Below, piece after piece: positions 1 through 12,912 of a stretch of 64,000 nt of DNA. The stretch's first letter is position 1. Each line of letters begins with the position of its first letter. The stretch is from contig KB293867.1 of assembly GCA_000328365.1 (NCBI GenBank), forward strand, positions 22,188 to 86,187. Reading direction: 5' to 3'. The notes beneath the pieces are model-generated. The model saw only the letters and a program-made list of their open reading frames with translations. It made no database searches and was not told where the DNA came from. The position numbers and the translations under genes were made by a program. This DNA is from Capitella teleta (taxonomy: Eukaryota; Annelida; Polychaeta; Capitellidae).

Positions 1-90
1 AGCTAACAGAATTGATTCTCTTAGCTATGCCATTCATCAACAGAATTGATTCTGTCGAGGATCTTATAGTTCAACAGAATTGGTTCTGTG
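1..90. repeat. three 15-mers spaced exactly 34 bp
   Basis: The 15-mer AACAGAATTGATTCT occurs at 5-19 and 39-53, and with one change (G for A) at 73-87. Each copy starts exactly 34 bp after the previous one. The spacers between the copies are not alike. The core AGAATTGATTCT is nearly its own reverse complement. The series may continue to the left of the window. Confidence 0.6.
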
Positions 91-540
91 ATTCATTGCA
101 TAGTATACATTCTTAAAGGGTTGGGTTACCCCCCCTCAATCTACTCTAAAAGTTACGCCATTCTCAATTTTTAAAACGTTACCTGTTTTCGCAGCCTCGA
201 GTGACGTAATCACATGGGCAGTGTGTTTTATTAGAAATAAGCTCTTATTTTCTCGATTAGTGCTTAATGGGGTTTTGTCCGATATAAATATACTTCTCTG
301 TAGTATTGTCACTCGTTTTGGAGGCTATTATCATAGTTCGTATGCGCCTATAACAGTGATAATGTGTACGCATATAATATGTGCGTCCACTTTTCGCAGG
401 ATGGCAAGTGACACCGGAATAATAAGGACGACGCAGCATAACCGATCACTTCATAATTATGGGTTTAAATCCACCCTCAACAAATGTTCCAAGTAACGAG
501 AATATTCAAAGTAATAAAATGAATTGTTGCTGGGATAATA
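91..540. other. non-coding stretch, nothing recognised
   Basis: No exon, RNA gene or element was recognised. Open frames here are short, overlap each other and have no recognisable protein character. Confidence 0.4.
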
Positions 541-545
541 ATGAC

Positions 546-725
546 CGGGATTGTGTGCATGTGTGTGATGGTGTATGATGGTGTGTGTATGTTATGGTGT
601 GTGTGATGGTGTGTGATGGTGTGTGTGTTGTGTGTGTGTGTGATATGGTGTGTGTGTTATGGTGTGTGATGGTGTGTGGGTGTATGTGCGCGTGTGGGTG
701 TGCGTGAGTGTGTGGGTTTGTGTAA
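546..725. repeat. TG-rich microsatellite/minisatellite
   Basis: An irregular array of GTGTGTGATG-type units, in which (GT)n is interrupted by GATG and TATG. It is directly visible over about 180 bp. Confidence 0.85.
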
Positions 726-1480
726 AACTGAAGGAGATGTCGATTATGATTTATAATTTATTACGTTTGTGTAATAACACTCACTGACGAGAAAATTATT
801 AGTCACGCAGTCATATACATGTAATTATATTTGAGCAGATTAGCAATGCCTCCGGGAATGCCATCTATGTTAATTTATGTGCTTGATATTAAATTACATG
901 CCAATATATTACTATATGTCTCCGACAACGACCCACTTTTTTTATTCTCACGTCACAGGATACAAATCATGTTTGCGCCACCGCTCATGGTTCCTGCCAT
1001 CTTGCATGTACATTGCACAACTCAAAATGGGCCTCATCGCTGAATACAACATTCTGCCATTGGATATCCTAGATTTGGAGCTGGATCCTGGCCCAGTTGA
1101 GGTGAGCTTCTCGCGTCTGTCGGTGAGCAGACGCATTTAAACATGCTTCCTGGATCACAGACCAACCTGGATCAGTGTGGCGTTCACCAGTGTCAAGGAA
1201 ATCCGGATTTTCCTAGTCTTCTGCCATCGAGCTCGGAAGGGTGCTCGTTGTTGTTGTCATGTTATACTCGCAAAGACGAAACAGGAAACGATCGTTTCTT
1301 ATGGAAGTCTTTTGTGGGCAACCTAGTCGAGGTGTGTTCGTCTTCTAGTCTGGTCATGCCGTTCAATGATATTGTTGACCGTTCGTTTTGACACCCACTT
1401 GTCCCGCAATTGTTTTCTTTTTGAACCCATGTTATAATTGTGATTCTTCAGTGACTCTGCAGTGCTGCCCAACTGCGTAA
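726..1480. other. non-coding stretch, nothing recognised
   Basis: Short open frames overlap on both strands and none resembles a known protein. No good exon with paired splice sites was found. Confidence 0.4.
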
Positions 1481-1655
1481 CAAGGCCGGGTGCTGTGTAC
1501 TACTGTCTATGGTGGTATGCAGGATAAAAAACCTTTGGGATTTATTGATAAGAATAGGGGGAAACCCCGGTCCCGGGCCTTCTGTTCTGGAGCCCGTATC
1601 ACCCGAATGGGTTGGGTGGAGCCGTAAAATCCAAATCACTCACTCACTCACTCTC
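1481..1655 (+). repeat. SINE fragment (core/tail region)
   Basis: The block from CAAGGCC at 1481 through a 'ctactgtctatg' word, a 'cctttgggat' word and a 'ggtcccg' word matches, in the same order and spacing, the block at 32,182-32,270. The latter carries a tRNA-like head. This copy has no clear head, so it looks 5'-truncated or diverged. It ends in a short (TCAC)n tract at about 1637-1652, a typical SINE tail. The family name is unknown to me. Confidence 0.5.
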
Positions 1656-4600
1656 GCTTACATCTCAAAGGAGTCAGTTCTTGTGATCTTAGATGCCGTT
1701 TTGCACACAATGCTAAATACTCAGCTGAAGTCCCCTATGCTGCCCGTCGTCGATATCGGAATCTGCGGCGCTTGAGGGAATATTTGCAAAGAAGGACATT
1801 TACTGCCATGTGGAAAACGGGTAATTAAGGGCCTTAAAGACTCATGAGAGTAGATTATTGCAACACAGGTGTAGAACGGTCCGTTTTTGTGTTGCTTTTT
1901 CAAGTAAAATTGAACGAGACTACGCAAGTTACGTTAATAGTTTAGGCGTCGTCGGCTTCGATTCTCTGCACTGGGCACCGTGAGTGGACTCAGGTGTATA
2001 TCCCATCTGACACCGTCAACGATGGCATTAGAATGTAGTAAGTTCGTAATGTAGTAAAGTCAATTGACGTCTTACACAGAGAGTAAGCTGTTATTCAGGA
2101 TCAAGTGAGGAACCAGATAGGAAGCAAGTATCTCCGAAAATTCATCTCATATTATATTCTTATTTGTTTCACTGTCGGTCGTAACTCCAACCCTCCTTTG
2201 GCTGGCCTCTCCTTCATTTTCCTTTGAAGGTATGATGACATGCGGTTGACTTTCGCGCGAAAAAAAGGACAATGTTACATGCGTTTGTTGGCGTGATCGT
2301 GTGAATGAGACACGAGAGGAAAATGTGATCGTAATATAATCACAATATTATAGAAAGCATTTGATTTATTCATGCTGCATTTGTACACTGATTAACTCGA
2401 GTTGTGGCGTTTTTACCTCAAGATTTGTCTTCCTTATCTCTCTCATTTTATTTTCTTTCCTTTTGTTCGACCATGAAATATTGTGGTATTTATTTGATAC
2501 GTGAATTAACGTACATGTATATAGGCCTACATGCATATGTAACTAATTCTGTTCAAATAAAATGGTTCCATTATGGAAAAAAACGTAAGTTTGTAATTGA
2601 TGGGTTAACTTGCATTGCTCATTATGTAGTTAATGGGCTGTGTGATACACATCAGACACCAATTTAAAGTTGCCATCCCTCAGCACTTACTATGATTCAC
2701 CTTGACTGATCCTTTGCATCTCGTGCATCGTTGTGCACCAAACAATGACTCTGGCTTCTGTTCCAAACCACAACACAGGCAGCAGAATCACAACGCACTG
2801 TTAGCAGTGCACACGCACTTAGCACGGATCAAACGGCTTGTGTAAAGCCTCAATGAAACGTTCACTATGACGCATGTTAGTTTGGGCAGCAGGTGTAAGT
2901 GTTGATGAGAGCCATCACTCATTAAATTCAATTGAAATCATAATGAGTCATTAAATGACCCCTTGTGGTCGTTATTGAGGTTTTGGTGGTGACCCCTTGG
3001 GGTCATATTATACATCAGTTAATCATAGATGAATCCATGGGGACCTGGGTGCAAATTGAATCAGTTCTTGTCATGAATGACATTCGCGTCTGCTCACGTG
3101 TTTATCGCTTGCCAAACACACCCCAGGTGTCTACTATGTAGGCCTATTACATGCGTGTACTGCATTCACATGTAGTAATCATCGAAAGTTCAGTAAGAGT
3201 AATGGAATGAAGAGAACAACCGGAATACTGTTCTTTCTAGGTTTAGAAGCCTCTTTTAAATTGAAGATTTCATTTCGAAATATTTTTTTTGTGTAATTGC
3301 AGTTATATGTACAAAAGAAAGGCATCGTCAAAGCCTGAAATCACACTCAATGAGGAATATTTTAAACTTAATTCCTCTGATATTTGAACGACATGGACAT
3401 AATATGCACCACGGATGCCAATACGAACAAGTATGTTGTATCAACTACAAGTATATGTACATGTATAGTAATATCATGGACTAATGCTCTGAAATATCGT
3501 GGACTGGGATATCCTGAGAATATGTCCCAGCCCAGGAGCCAAAATGTAAATCCATGTAGCACCAAGTAGGAACATAACCAGATTTATATATTAATTAACT
3601 GGGTTGACTATTTTTTAGTTATATACGAATCATTGTTGATATGAGACGATAGGTGTCTCACATTTGCTAACTGAAACAACGTGCTGCGTATTTGTATTAC
3701 GTGTAGCAACAATTTCAATGCTCCTAACGGGGGCCAGTCCTTACGGATGACTCGTTGGAACTTGCCAGAGAACCCACACTGGGGCCATTTTTGGACACAA
3801 TAAAACCTGTAATACCAGCTATCTGGTGCAATCCTGCGCAGCATGCCATCTTCTGTTTTCTAATGCTATTTCAGCGTACAATGAGCTGTAATATTGCCAC
3901 AGAGAGAAGCATTTGTGACGGAGGATGATGGATGCCTGGTAGGAAGTGTTCCAATGAGATTGCGCTGTCATCAGCCCCATACCCCCCCCCCTCCATTCCC
4001 GCTTTCTTGCTCTTCTGCAGCCGATGTTCCGGCCCACGAATTCTTGGAATCTTGTGTCAAATATTGTTAAGGAAGATTTTCGTTTGGAGAAAAACTTGGG
4101 TTTTTAATCTGAGTAGCAAAACGGGAAAGGAATAATTATTTGTGGACTTGCGATTGCTGCTTAATATTGAGTTGTTATCTTCAAGATTACAAGACAATGT
4201 GCTATGTGTGCATCTTATATATTAGAATCGGATTATATAACATTATTGAAACGAATAAATGATATACTTCATTGGCAGTCATAAGTACTGCTTAAATTCC
4301 AATTTCCAATAAAAATCAGTTAATATTCCAGGCTGCCCTAAAATAAAAATGGTCGTTATAATTTGACCTACGCCCTAACAATATATCCAGTTTTCAATGT
4401 AACAGCATGCGCGGTAGAAAGATTTCGTTTTTGTTCAGAAAACTCTGCCTGGCAGGTGATTGTGGGGTTGTGGACCCTTGTCCTCTGAAGCAATGCTACA
4501 CATCTGCCATGCTTCTTGAAAAGGAGATTCATACCACAACTCTAATTTATTAAGTGACACATATTTTGTGAGATTTGTGAACATTGCATTATCAGGAGAA

Positions 4601-6020
4601 ACATAATCACGATTGAATACTTCAAAGAAATCTTTCCCCAGAAAACCTATCCTAAAGGGTCATTTTGAATCTCATTTGTATATCTGCAATATACAGATAT
4701 CGTATTTTGAACCATCAGGATTCGGGCTCAAATGTATTATATCCAATTATCTTGAATTTATATGAATTTAACAACGTATAATTATAGCATTTGCAGCTAT
4801 ATTATTTTGATTATTAGGAGATTCACTGAAAATTTTCATTAATACTCTTTCATTCAATACATGATTTCCCATTAGGGATTTCTCATCACTGGTGATAAGT
4901 TTGATTGATTAATTTCATATTGTTGTTTCAATTCAATGATTACTATATACATGGAACCGTTTAGTTTAATTATGTTAATCTATAGAAGCCTCGTTCTCTT
5001 AATGTAAGAACCTTCCTGATATTTATGATGACAGACCATCACAACCAACCTATTCTCGTACCACACCGGTGATTTAAGCCATCCAACCAATTCATCTGTA
5101 TTTAATTGATCTGGTGATCTGTTCATCAAAATAATGATTTCCTTCGTATCGCAGTGAATTCTTCTCCATCTTATACTGGCAGAATGCTCAACCAGATGTG
5201 CTGTACCTCGAAATAGCTGGACATGCTGCTGCATGCTATCACTTTCAGCGTTTGTCCAACCACCTCAGCCTGCTGCAATTCTCCGATTTCTGTGAAATGC
5301 CGAAATGAGCACATGATTGACACCAATCAGAGTGGCGGAGACGAGAGCCCTATCTTCGAGAACGTGGTTCGGATTGGTCTGAATGAAGTGAGAAGCGAAG
5401 AGCACTCCATCGGGACCTGATCAATGGCGTTCATTCTGAATCCAATCAACCGGCGACCTTTCCTGACGCCTGTGCTGCTCCTGAGAGATCTAGGGTTCTA
5501 GTCACTGCCATCCCCACCTTCCGGGTCGATTTCGGATCATATAGTCTGAAAACAGTAATTGCTTCGGTGCGAGGTATCCACGTAACACCAATTGCGTCAC
5601 AATTTGAATCTAATATAAGGGAAATTGATAGCATAGCTTAATTCCTATCCAGGTCTCATATTATACAAAGACATGATATTACAAGCCTTGATTTAAACGC
5701 GCGGTGACATTGACATTGAGAGGATGTGTCTCGATGTCCGTGTACGTGGTCGTAGTTATGAGCTATGGGAAGACTTCTCCTTTTCTCACGTATGACTATA
5801 TCGATTTTTGTGAACATAATGGACATGTGTTCATTCCATGGACACTTGGTGATGGTTTATGTAGCTGTTTACCTTTCTAAGACTCAAAAGAGTCTTTTGC
5901 CTTCGGTGACGCCATTGCATCTGCTTACTCAAGATTCAAGTTATTGACTCACATTCTTAAATAAAAAGACTTAAAATAGTCACATTATGGGTAGACCAAT
6001 ACTAAATTATGTAGAATCGC
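1656..6020. other. gene-free stretch
   Basis: About 4.4 kb with no supported gene. Open frames are below 90 codons and overlap on both strands. Small features seen are two TAGGCCTA words (2522-2529 and 3139-3146) and a TGACCCC/GGGGTCA inverted repeat with a 2-nt spacer (2991-3006). AT-rich runs dominate 4140-4980. Confidence 0.4.
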
Positions 6021-6022
6021 CC

Positions 6023-6228
<206 letters not shown>

Positions 6229-6239
6229 ACAACAAACAC

Positions 6240-6950
6240 ACATAAACAATGTATTCATTCCTCATCATTGATTGTCATCATTATCAGTAACAGCTAATCA
6301 CAGTTGTGGGTGGGTCTTGGCCTGTCTTCAGTCTTGTTACATTTTCTACTTGCTACTCATGATAACATTTGGAATGATGTTTTTTTTAAAGCTATTTCCG
6401 ATAACGACTGTCGATTTGTCTTACGTAAACACTATCGAATGAACACGAAACAAAAGCCGGTGTAAACTAAACGGGACATCAAACTTTTGATCCAATATTA
6501 AGCAAAACACAGAGGAATGCGACATCTACAGTACATTTTCCATCACTTATGGTAAATGATAGGTGATGTTGACATGTCTGTAAAATATAATAATGAAGAC
6601 ATCTTGCCATCAGTTATACGAATGAGCGATGGTATTGTAGATGTGTTGGCGTGTTATGTCGACATTATCAGCGATGTCATCATTTCTCATCTTGTTTTAA
6701 GACAATAGTAGAGGTGATTTATGTAAGGCATTATCAAATTTAAATATACAAGTAAATCATGTACCTCTGAAGATGCAGCTGATGACAGACTGGTCACGTA
6801 TCCTTAAGACGTTTTGTTTCGGTTTTGTTTTTGCATAGAATATTTTAGTGGTCAGGTTCATACAGGTAGTGACATTTTATCGGGTAGATAAATTGGAGGC
6901 CTCATTTATTAGCCACTATATGTGGCACAACACCCCGCAGTCATGAGTGT
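6240..6950. other. gene-free stretch
   Basis: AT-rich unique-looking sequence. No exon, RNA or repeat was recognised. Confidence 0.35.
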
Positions 6951-7262
6951 TCTCTCGTGGGCAGAAATATAAGCCGTTTTTTCCATAAGGACGCGATCGA
7001 CTAGACCAGTGTAGGGTTTTCCCTATTTGTATGACCACGTGGCCTCCACGGGATGCCCAAGCGGTGTTCCCCACAGATAAAATGCACCACCCATTCTGAA
7101 GAGCTTCCTGTCAAGGAGCACTACAGCAATGTGTTAAGCAGGGGTGGCCATGAGAGTTTTTCAAACCACGTAATTCGATCCAAGGGAGTTGCTTAATCGG
7201 AAATCAAGCCCACGACCCTTTGCACGCTAGGCGAGCGCGTTAGCACTGCGTCATCACAGCCC
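6950..7262 (-). repeat. tRNA-derived SINE-like element
   Basis: Read on the minus strand, the head at 7262-7195 looks like a tRNA promoter. It has a box-A-type block ending in CTAACGCGCTCGCC (7230-7252) and a box-B-type block GGGTCGTGGGCTTGATTTCC (7199-7218). This is the usual layout of tRNA-derived SINEs. The downstream body runs toward 6950, but its far end is not sharply defined. An A-rich tract lies on the other side (7281-7334). Confidence 0.55.
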
Positions 7263-7280
7263 TTTAGAGGTTGAAATGGA

Positions 7281-7334
7281 CCCCCCCCCCCAAAAAAAAA
7301 CAAAAACAAAAAAAAAAACAAACAAACAAAAAAA
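7281..7334. repeat. C-run followed by A-rich low-complexity tract
   Basis: A run of cytosines is followed by A-rich sequence with scattered C (AAAC-type units). Confidence 0.85.
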
Positions 7335-9320
7335 CCGTTAGACGTTATATTCCCTATGAGTGACAATGTATCCTGGGCTACATTTCGCTACAAAACTAAG
7401 TGATCTAAGAATCAAGTGTGCGTCACAAGTATTTCAGTTGTACTTGAACAAAATCGTTAATTGGTTCAAAATTTTAGGGAATTATGGCTACATCGAATAA
7501 ACCTTGTTGTACTCTACGCTTAGGGTTTGGGTTATGACGTCATGAACCCCAAGAGAGTGAGATAAGAGACTATTTTTCTGTTTGAAATAGGCTTTTTGAA
7601 GCCGCAGATGACAAACAAAAGACAAACAACAAAAGAACACAAACAACAAAATATAATTACGTCAGTGTTTGACGGGAAGTGATTTAAAAGGGAGTATTTG
7701 TTGATGATGACTATCCATTGGCGGTTTCCGATAGAAACTCGGTAGACTATAGTTCAACATTTAATTCCACTGCAGTGGACTTCCAGTGAAGTCAATAATA
7801 ATTCTAGTAGGCTCCTCCCACCTGCTGTGACGTCATAAGACCCCTAACGACACAGAGCATTTGAGGTGTCTACTCATAGACACAGGGAAGACGGATTGCA
7901 AACTAAGGTGCTTCTCACCAATTGTGCATGATGCATCACAGACACAGCTGTCACCACAAAACCAAATAATTTGTTTGGAAGATGAATGAAGAATGTCATT
8001 TGCAGATGCCGTGATCAAGATTATACCGCCACAGAATGGATGGCTTCTCAGCTTAGGCATTATTAGAATAAAAAAAAGTTAATTGTAAAAACGATAAACG
8101 AAGCCATATTGATCACCATTATATACATTGAATTTTAGAGCTGTTGAAGACTAAAACAAGGAAAGGTTGAATAAGTGTGTCGAGCTTCCTCTACTAAAGA
8201 GTGAAAAATCGAACGCCATCGCCTTGCCAATAAAGCTACCCATGAAATATGAGGTAGGGAGGAAATTGAACTCTCTACAGGACACTTGCACTGAAAGCGG
8301 TCATACGGTACCATGCTTCCAATATGCATGCCCTAAAAACTTTACATAGCTAAATATTTTGAAATCATGGAGTGAGTTATTCGTGTACCTATAAAATATA
8401 TTAACTGTGAACTCACATTGTTGACCATAAACTGTGCAGGACAGAATAGAATGAAGGTGGAGCAAAGGGAAATTAGAAATAGAGAATACGAATAACACAA
8501 TAAAAGATCATTAAGTAATCGATTAAAGCCCAACATTTATCTTTGTGTATATTACGTATTCGAGGGAAATAACCTTCTCAAAAACAATTAAACGGATGAA
8601 GTACCCTGTATAGTGGATAACGAGACGTACTTGGTGACTTTCATGAAAGTCGTACACAGCCAAGACAACATCACAGGTCATAGAAAGAATAGAAAAAAAA
8701 AGAATCAAATTACTATCTTATCGTCATGTGAATGGCTATTCCGACCAATAAGGCTTGATTTCAGCCTTACCTCTCGTCACTCACAGCGCGGAGTCGATCG
8801 GCTAAAAAGACGCACTAGAAACTTCGCATGTCGTGAACAAGCCTATAGCAGTTTTTTCTTCTTCTTGCACCGATATTTTTTAGCAGCTATTTACATGAAT
8901 GTCAACGCCATTTTCTTCCCCTCAGAGAACGAACATTCGGATGAGGGATAAGAATAAGCAGCACTTTATTACAACACAAAATGAGCGATAAATCACTCGA
9001 CTGGATAATACTGTTATAGCTGCGTAACGTACGAGGAGGCAGCGTAACGTGTGCCGTTGTTTGATCAATATTACAGTCATACTCTCTTGCATACTAGTGT
9101 GCTCCTGATCTTTGAAATGCAACTAGGGTCAGTGATCGATCCCATAATGCATCTGCTCGCCATGTTGCGCCCTGACATAGCAGAGCCATCGGCGTGTGAT
9201 CGCCCCTTCCGGTCATCAATCATTTCTATTTCCGCAACACTGTCATAACAGCGCATTCATGAAGGCAAGATGTCTGCGTTTTTATCGCTCGTGGTGAGAA
9301 GAAACCTTCCTCCAATAAAC
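7335..9320. other. gene-free stretch
   Basis: No exon was recognised. At 9140-9230 there is a CCCATAATGCAT word, a CTTCCGG ETS-type core and some CpGs, a combination seen in housekeeping promoters. No adjacent gene was identified. Confidence 0.35.
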
Positions 9321-9342
9321 AACATTATTACGTAATAATGTT
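9321..9342. repeat. perfect 22-bp palindrome
   Basis: AACATTATTAC is followed directly by its exact reverse complement. The centre TTACGTAA is the consensus core for PAR/E4BP4 and C/EBP-type bZIP dimers. Confidence 0.9.
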
Positions 9343-10995
9343 ATTACTTGGTGGTGAGGGAGACTTAACTGCCGAAGCTTTCACTCTGACGTCGGTTTAT
9401 CTGCCGTCGCAGAGTGCTTGATTGACGTATCCTGCAGTCTTAGCTTTCGAACCAAGTACACGCCAACACGTGTAAAACTCAGTGCTTTTCACCCCGTGCG
9501 AAGCAATAACCAGATACATGTACATGCACGCATGTGCAAACCAAAGAGCAACGATGGTGTAATTTGGATGCAACATGATGAATATTACTGTCCCTATATT
9601 GTTTTAAATAAGCATAACCTCTCAGGGCAGGTGTGAGCCTATGCTAGTGCCGAAGGGTTTAATGGATAATTAGTTTGCTATCTTTATTGTTCTCCCGAGT
9701 TGCAGGTATATGACTTCCGCGATGCCTAAACAGCAAATATGACTCACAAAGAAGCACACAGCGTTAAAAACCCCCATGCTTACGATGTCAGCACTGTTGT
9801 GTGAGGCTGTCACTATAATTTCTACGCTGGCAATTGGATTATTGGAATTTACTGCGTACTGTCGCGATTAGCTATCAAGCTATACTGAGCTATATATAAC
9901 GCCCCCCAGCCAACAAGTACCGTATTGATCTGTTCTCATCCAAGAGGTGTCGGGAAGTAATTCAAAGAAATAGTTTCTTGACAATGGGGTGTTCGCTTGA
10001 CAAAAGTATGAGCTTTGCGACACACGCATGGATGGACACGCGATGCCCACTCGCACGAATACAAGGAATTCCGGATGACGAGTGCCAGGAGATGAAAGGG
10101 ATGTCCGCACTCTGTCATCACCTCAATCGGACGCAAGAGCTTTCATTGAATTCTTCATTCGGTCAATATTGACCTGGTCACAGTATCATATAGGGTGCAA
10201 CTCAGTCACTAGTGCACTAGTCGAAACGCCCGCCCTTAGCTGCACATACGGCGCCAACATGTTATTGGAGGGTTCTATCCTTCCTTAGACTCGGGATGGA
10301 GTGCATTGCGGGAGAGGGACTGAGGGATAGATAATTATATTTATTCAAATAGCGCATGCAATTTTCCGCTGCCTGTCTTCTCATATATTAATAAGTCTCG
10401 TTTTTGGGTAAGTTTCCATGAAAATTCATTTCTATGCATTTCACTTTGATGTCCGTTCGTTCACATGTATCTCTAACACTTATAATGTCCAGGGGCCGAT
10501 TCAATGTGCGCCAATTAGACTGAAATTGCCATCGCTTGATTGCAAATAGAAACCTGTAGCGTAAACCTAATTCTGGCGAGGGTTTCGTGAAGTTATTCCT
10601 ATCAGTTTTCGGCGGGGAGATTACAATGTTTCTCAGAACAGCATCTGGCACCGTGGATATTAGGTTCATTATTGCGTGGAAGGGTCAGGCACCTGTCGCA
10701 TCGAGACTTTGATAACATGGCCAGCTGTGGAATATGTTTGAATGACCCGCCTATTAGTATTCTGATGGCCAAGTCGGCCAAGAGGAGAGCATTTGGGAAA
10801 GAAAAGCGCGAAGATTCTACACAAAGAAACTAGCGACGATATGCACGGGTTTCTCTGGGGGAACGGATATCGGTGAGGTTTTATCAAGGTCAAAGAGGGT
10901 TTTTTTAAGAGGAGTGATCGGGATGGATAAGTCCTCACGGGGAAAGGGCCTCGGGAGTCAAAATTTATTCGGTATTATCTGATCATAGATTCGTC
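9343..10995. other. gene-free stretch
   Basis: Several open frames of 60-93 codons overlap on both strands. None has recognisable domains or consistent splice signals. Nothing else was recognised. Confidence 0.35.
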
Positions 10996-10997
10996 TT

Positions 10998-11056
10998 GTT
11001 TTGTTTTGTTTTTGTTTTTGTTTTTTTTTTTTTTTTTGTTTTTGTTTTTTTTTTCT
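10998..11056. repeat. T-rich low-complexity tract
   Basis: A run of T interrupted by single G residues (TTTTG-type units). Confidence 0.9.
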
Positions 11057-11990
11057 CCTGTTTCCGATCTTCGTCCGCGTTTGTATCAAGTGAAGTGACT
11101 AGGGTTCGAATCCTGGCGTTGCTCCATTCTACGAATTTTCAACATTGCTTTTCTGGGAGAGGGATTATTGATTTAATATTTAAATTAACCTATTTCTGTT
11201 CAGTAAGTAAATTATTGCATAAAATAGAAATATACTAATTTTCGAATTTTCTTTCCATGCAATTATCCCTAAAGAAAAGGTATATGTGATTAAAATTAAA
11301 TATTGAGATTTATTTGACTTTTTAGCCATTGACCCCGATTCAAATAAGGTAAACACAGTTATCTGCTTCCTCGTTGGGCGAAGTGTACCACGACCGGGAC
11401 TGGAATCCAAATCGTGGATATACCTAAAAGTAACTTCGTTTTATTTACAATACTGTAGATTAGTCAATTTCTTTGAAAGAAGTAAGGATTCCCACTTTTA
11501 AGTTCAATTGCAGACAGACAGAGAGACAGACAGAGAGACAAAACATTTATTGTGGTAAAAAGCAAGAAGAAGAGTAAACAGTGAATATATAACTTAGGAG
11601 ACTGGTGTAATGGCCTTTCGGCCGCTGGCACGCCAGCCACCTGAAAGAAAAGAAAAAAAGAAAGAAAAAGAGGAGAATAAAAAGAAAAAGAACACACAAA
11701 ACCCAGAATGTTCAATTAGAATAATACATACTTTAAAACCACAGGCATTTATCAACAACCAACTTTTCAATTAGTGGAACACATACTGCCGAATGATTAC
11801 GTACCCAACACGGTAAAGCGTACTAATCAAGCATATCTTTAAATGCTCTGATTGCAAATATTTTGGTCTTATCACAAACAAATCAAGATTGCAGCATCTG
11901 TGAAAATTCACACAACGCATTTCAAGACCAAAATTCATCGACTCGGGAGCAAAGATAATATCACCTTATAGTTATTCGCCAACTTCACAG
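11057..11990. other. upstream region of the small peptide gene
   Basis: A box-B-like word GGGTTCGAATCC occurs at about 11,103 without the rest of a tRNA. A purine-rich AAAGAAAAAG tract lies at 11,640-11,690. No TATA box or initiator could be assigned with confidence. Confidence 0.3.
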
Positions 11991-11995
11991 ACGAC

Positions 11996-12866
11996 ATGGA
12001 ATCGCGAATCATTTGTTTGCTTGTGGGTCTCATGGCCTTCTGTTGTGTGCATGCAAACACGGTGAGTGTAGCCCTCAAGCTATTTGCAGTGTATTTGAAC
12101 CAAAAATGATTAATTATATCACAGGAAAGTTATTCGGATAACATGAAGTACCAGGATCAACCGAACCGCAAGAGACCTAAGACTAAATCCTGTGCCGTTC
12201 GATTATTTAGTCCAGCAAGGCTAGCATCTTCTAGGCCTGGTCATACATTTGTGCAAGCACAGGGTGATAAAAAGCTCATGAGAATCGCCACAACTCAATT
12301 AGAAGGGACGTCAGAGTCTTAAAGATGAATTGAGTTCTTTGAGAGGTGCTGAAGGACATTGAATTCTAGGAAATCCATGATTGATGTCACCATGGTTACA
12401 AGTCGTGAGCGATGACCGAGTGCAATCTTGGCTTGATCGACATAATCTCTGGCAGAAAAGGGGCTTGCTCGACAAATTGCCTGAGCTCAGCTTGTTCGTA
12501 TTCAAGGAATTTCAGAGTGGGAATCCAAGGCCATATAATTATTCGTTGGGCTACGAAGAAAACCTTCGATCGAACGAAAATAACAAGAATCCTAAAATGA
12601 CCAAAACCCATTCTCACCAAACTCAAATCTGTGGTTGTAACTGCATAATAATAACATGTTGTTATTTCCCGCAGCCACTGGAGTGGGACCGGTGCATGTG
12701 GCACTGTGCTGACGACGGAGAATACACCGAGTGTGCAAGCAACGAAGTCATGGTAGGCCAATGTGGATCAGCCTTCCTGGCCAGCTGCAACAACCCGCAG
12801 TACTGTCCGGATTCTGGCCGAAAAGGCTACCACGCCATCTTATGCTGCACGCTGCGTGTCGCCTGA
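11996..12866 (+). CDS. small secreted 8-cysteine peptide
   Basis: Two coding exons are predicted: 11,996-12,061 (22 codons, ending at the donor GTGAGT) and 12,675-12,866 (acceptor TTATTTCCCGCAG, stop TGA). The phase is 0 across the join and the product is 85 residues. The first exon encodes a typical signal peptide (MESRIICLLVGLMAFCCVHA), so the product is probably secreted. The mature part has eight cysteines with spacing C-x3-C-x8-C-x9-C-x7-C-x5-C-x13-CC and is acidic overall, unlike most cationic antimicrobial peptides. The stretch ECASNEVMVGQC, ending about 40 residues later in GYHAILCC, resembles by eye one resistin-like module of the PCSK9 C-terminal domain. This family link is inference. 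The longer open frame starting at 12,381 runs through the intron and is not the gene. An AATAAA lies 47 bp past the stop. Confidence 0.75.
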
Positions 12867-12912
12867 GTGATGAACGATGCTACAGTCAATCATTCGATGA
12901 GAAAATGGCGTG

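Noticed and set aside
1060-1110. 2A-like peptide (DLELDPGPVE)
   Set aside because: The invariant Asn of the NPGP motif is Asp and there is no retroelement frame around it, so it is likely chance.
9262-9285. AGGCAAGATGT word resembling miR-31
   Set aside because: Only the first 11 bases match and no complementary arm is nearby.
11095-11120. Perfect box-B word GGGTTCGAATCC
   Set aside because: No box A or cloverleaf upstream, so it is not a tRNA gene and too little remains to call a SINE.
12381-12866. 161-codon continuous frame over the small peptide gene
   Set aside because: It reads through the intron. The acceptor at 12,674 and the signal-peptide exon at 11,996 give a much better model.
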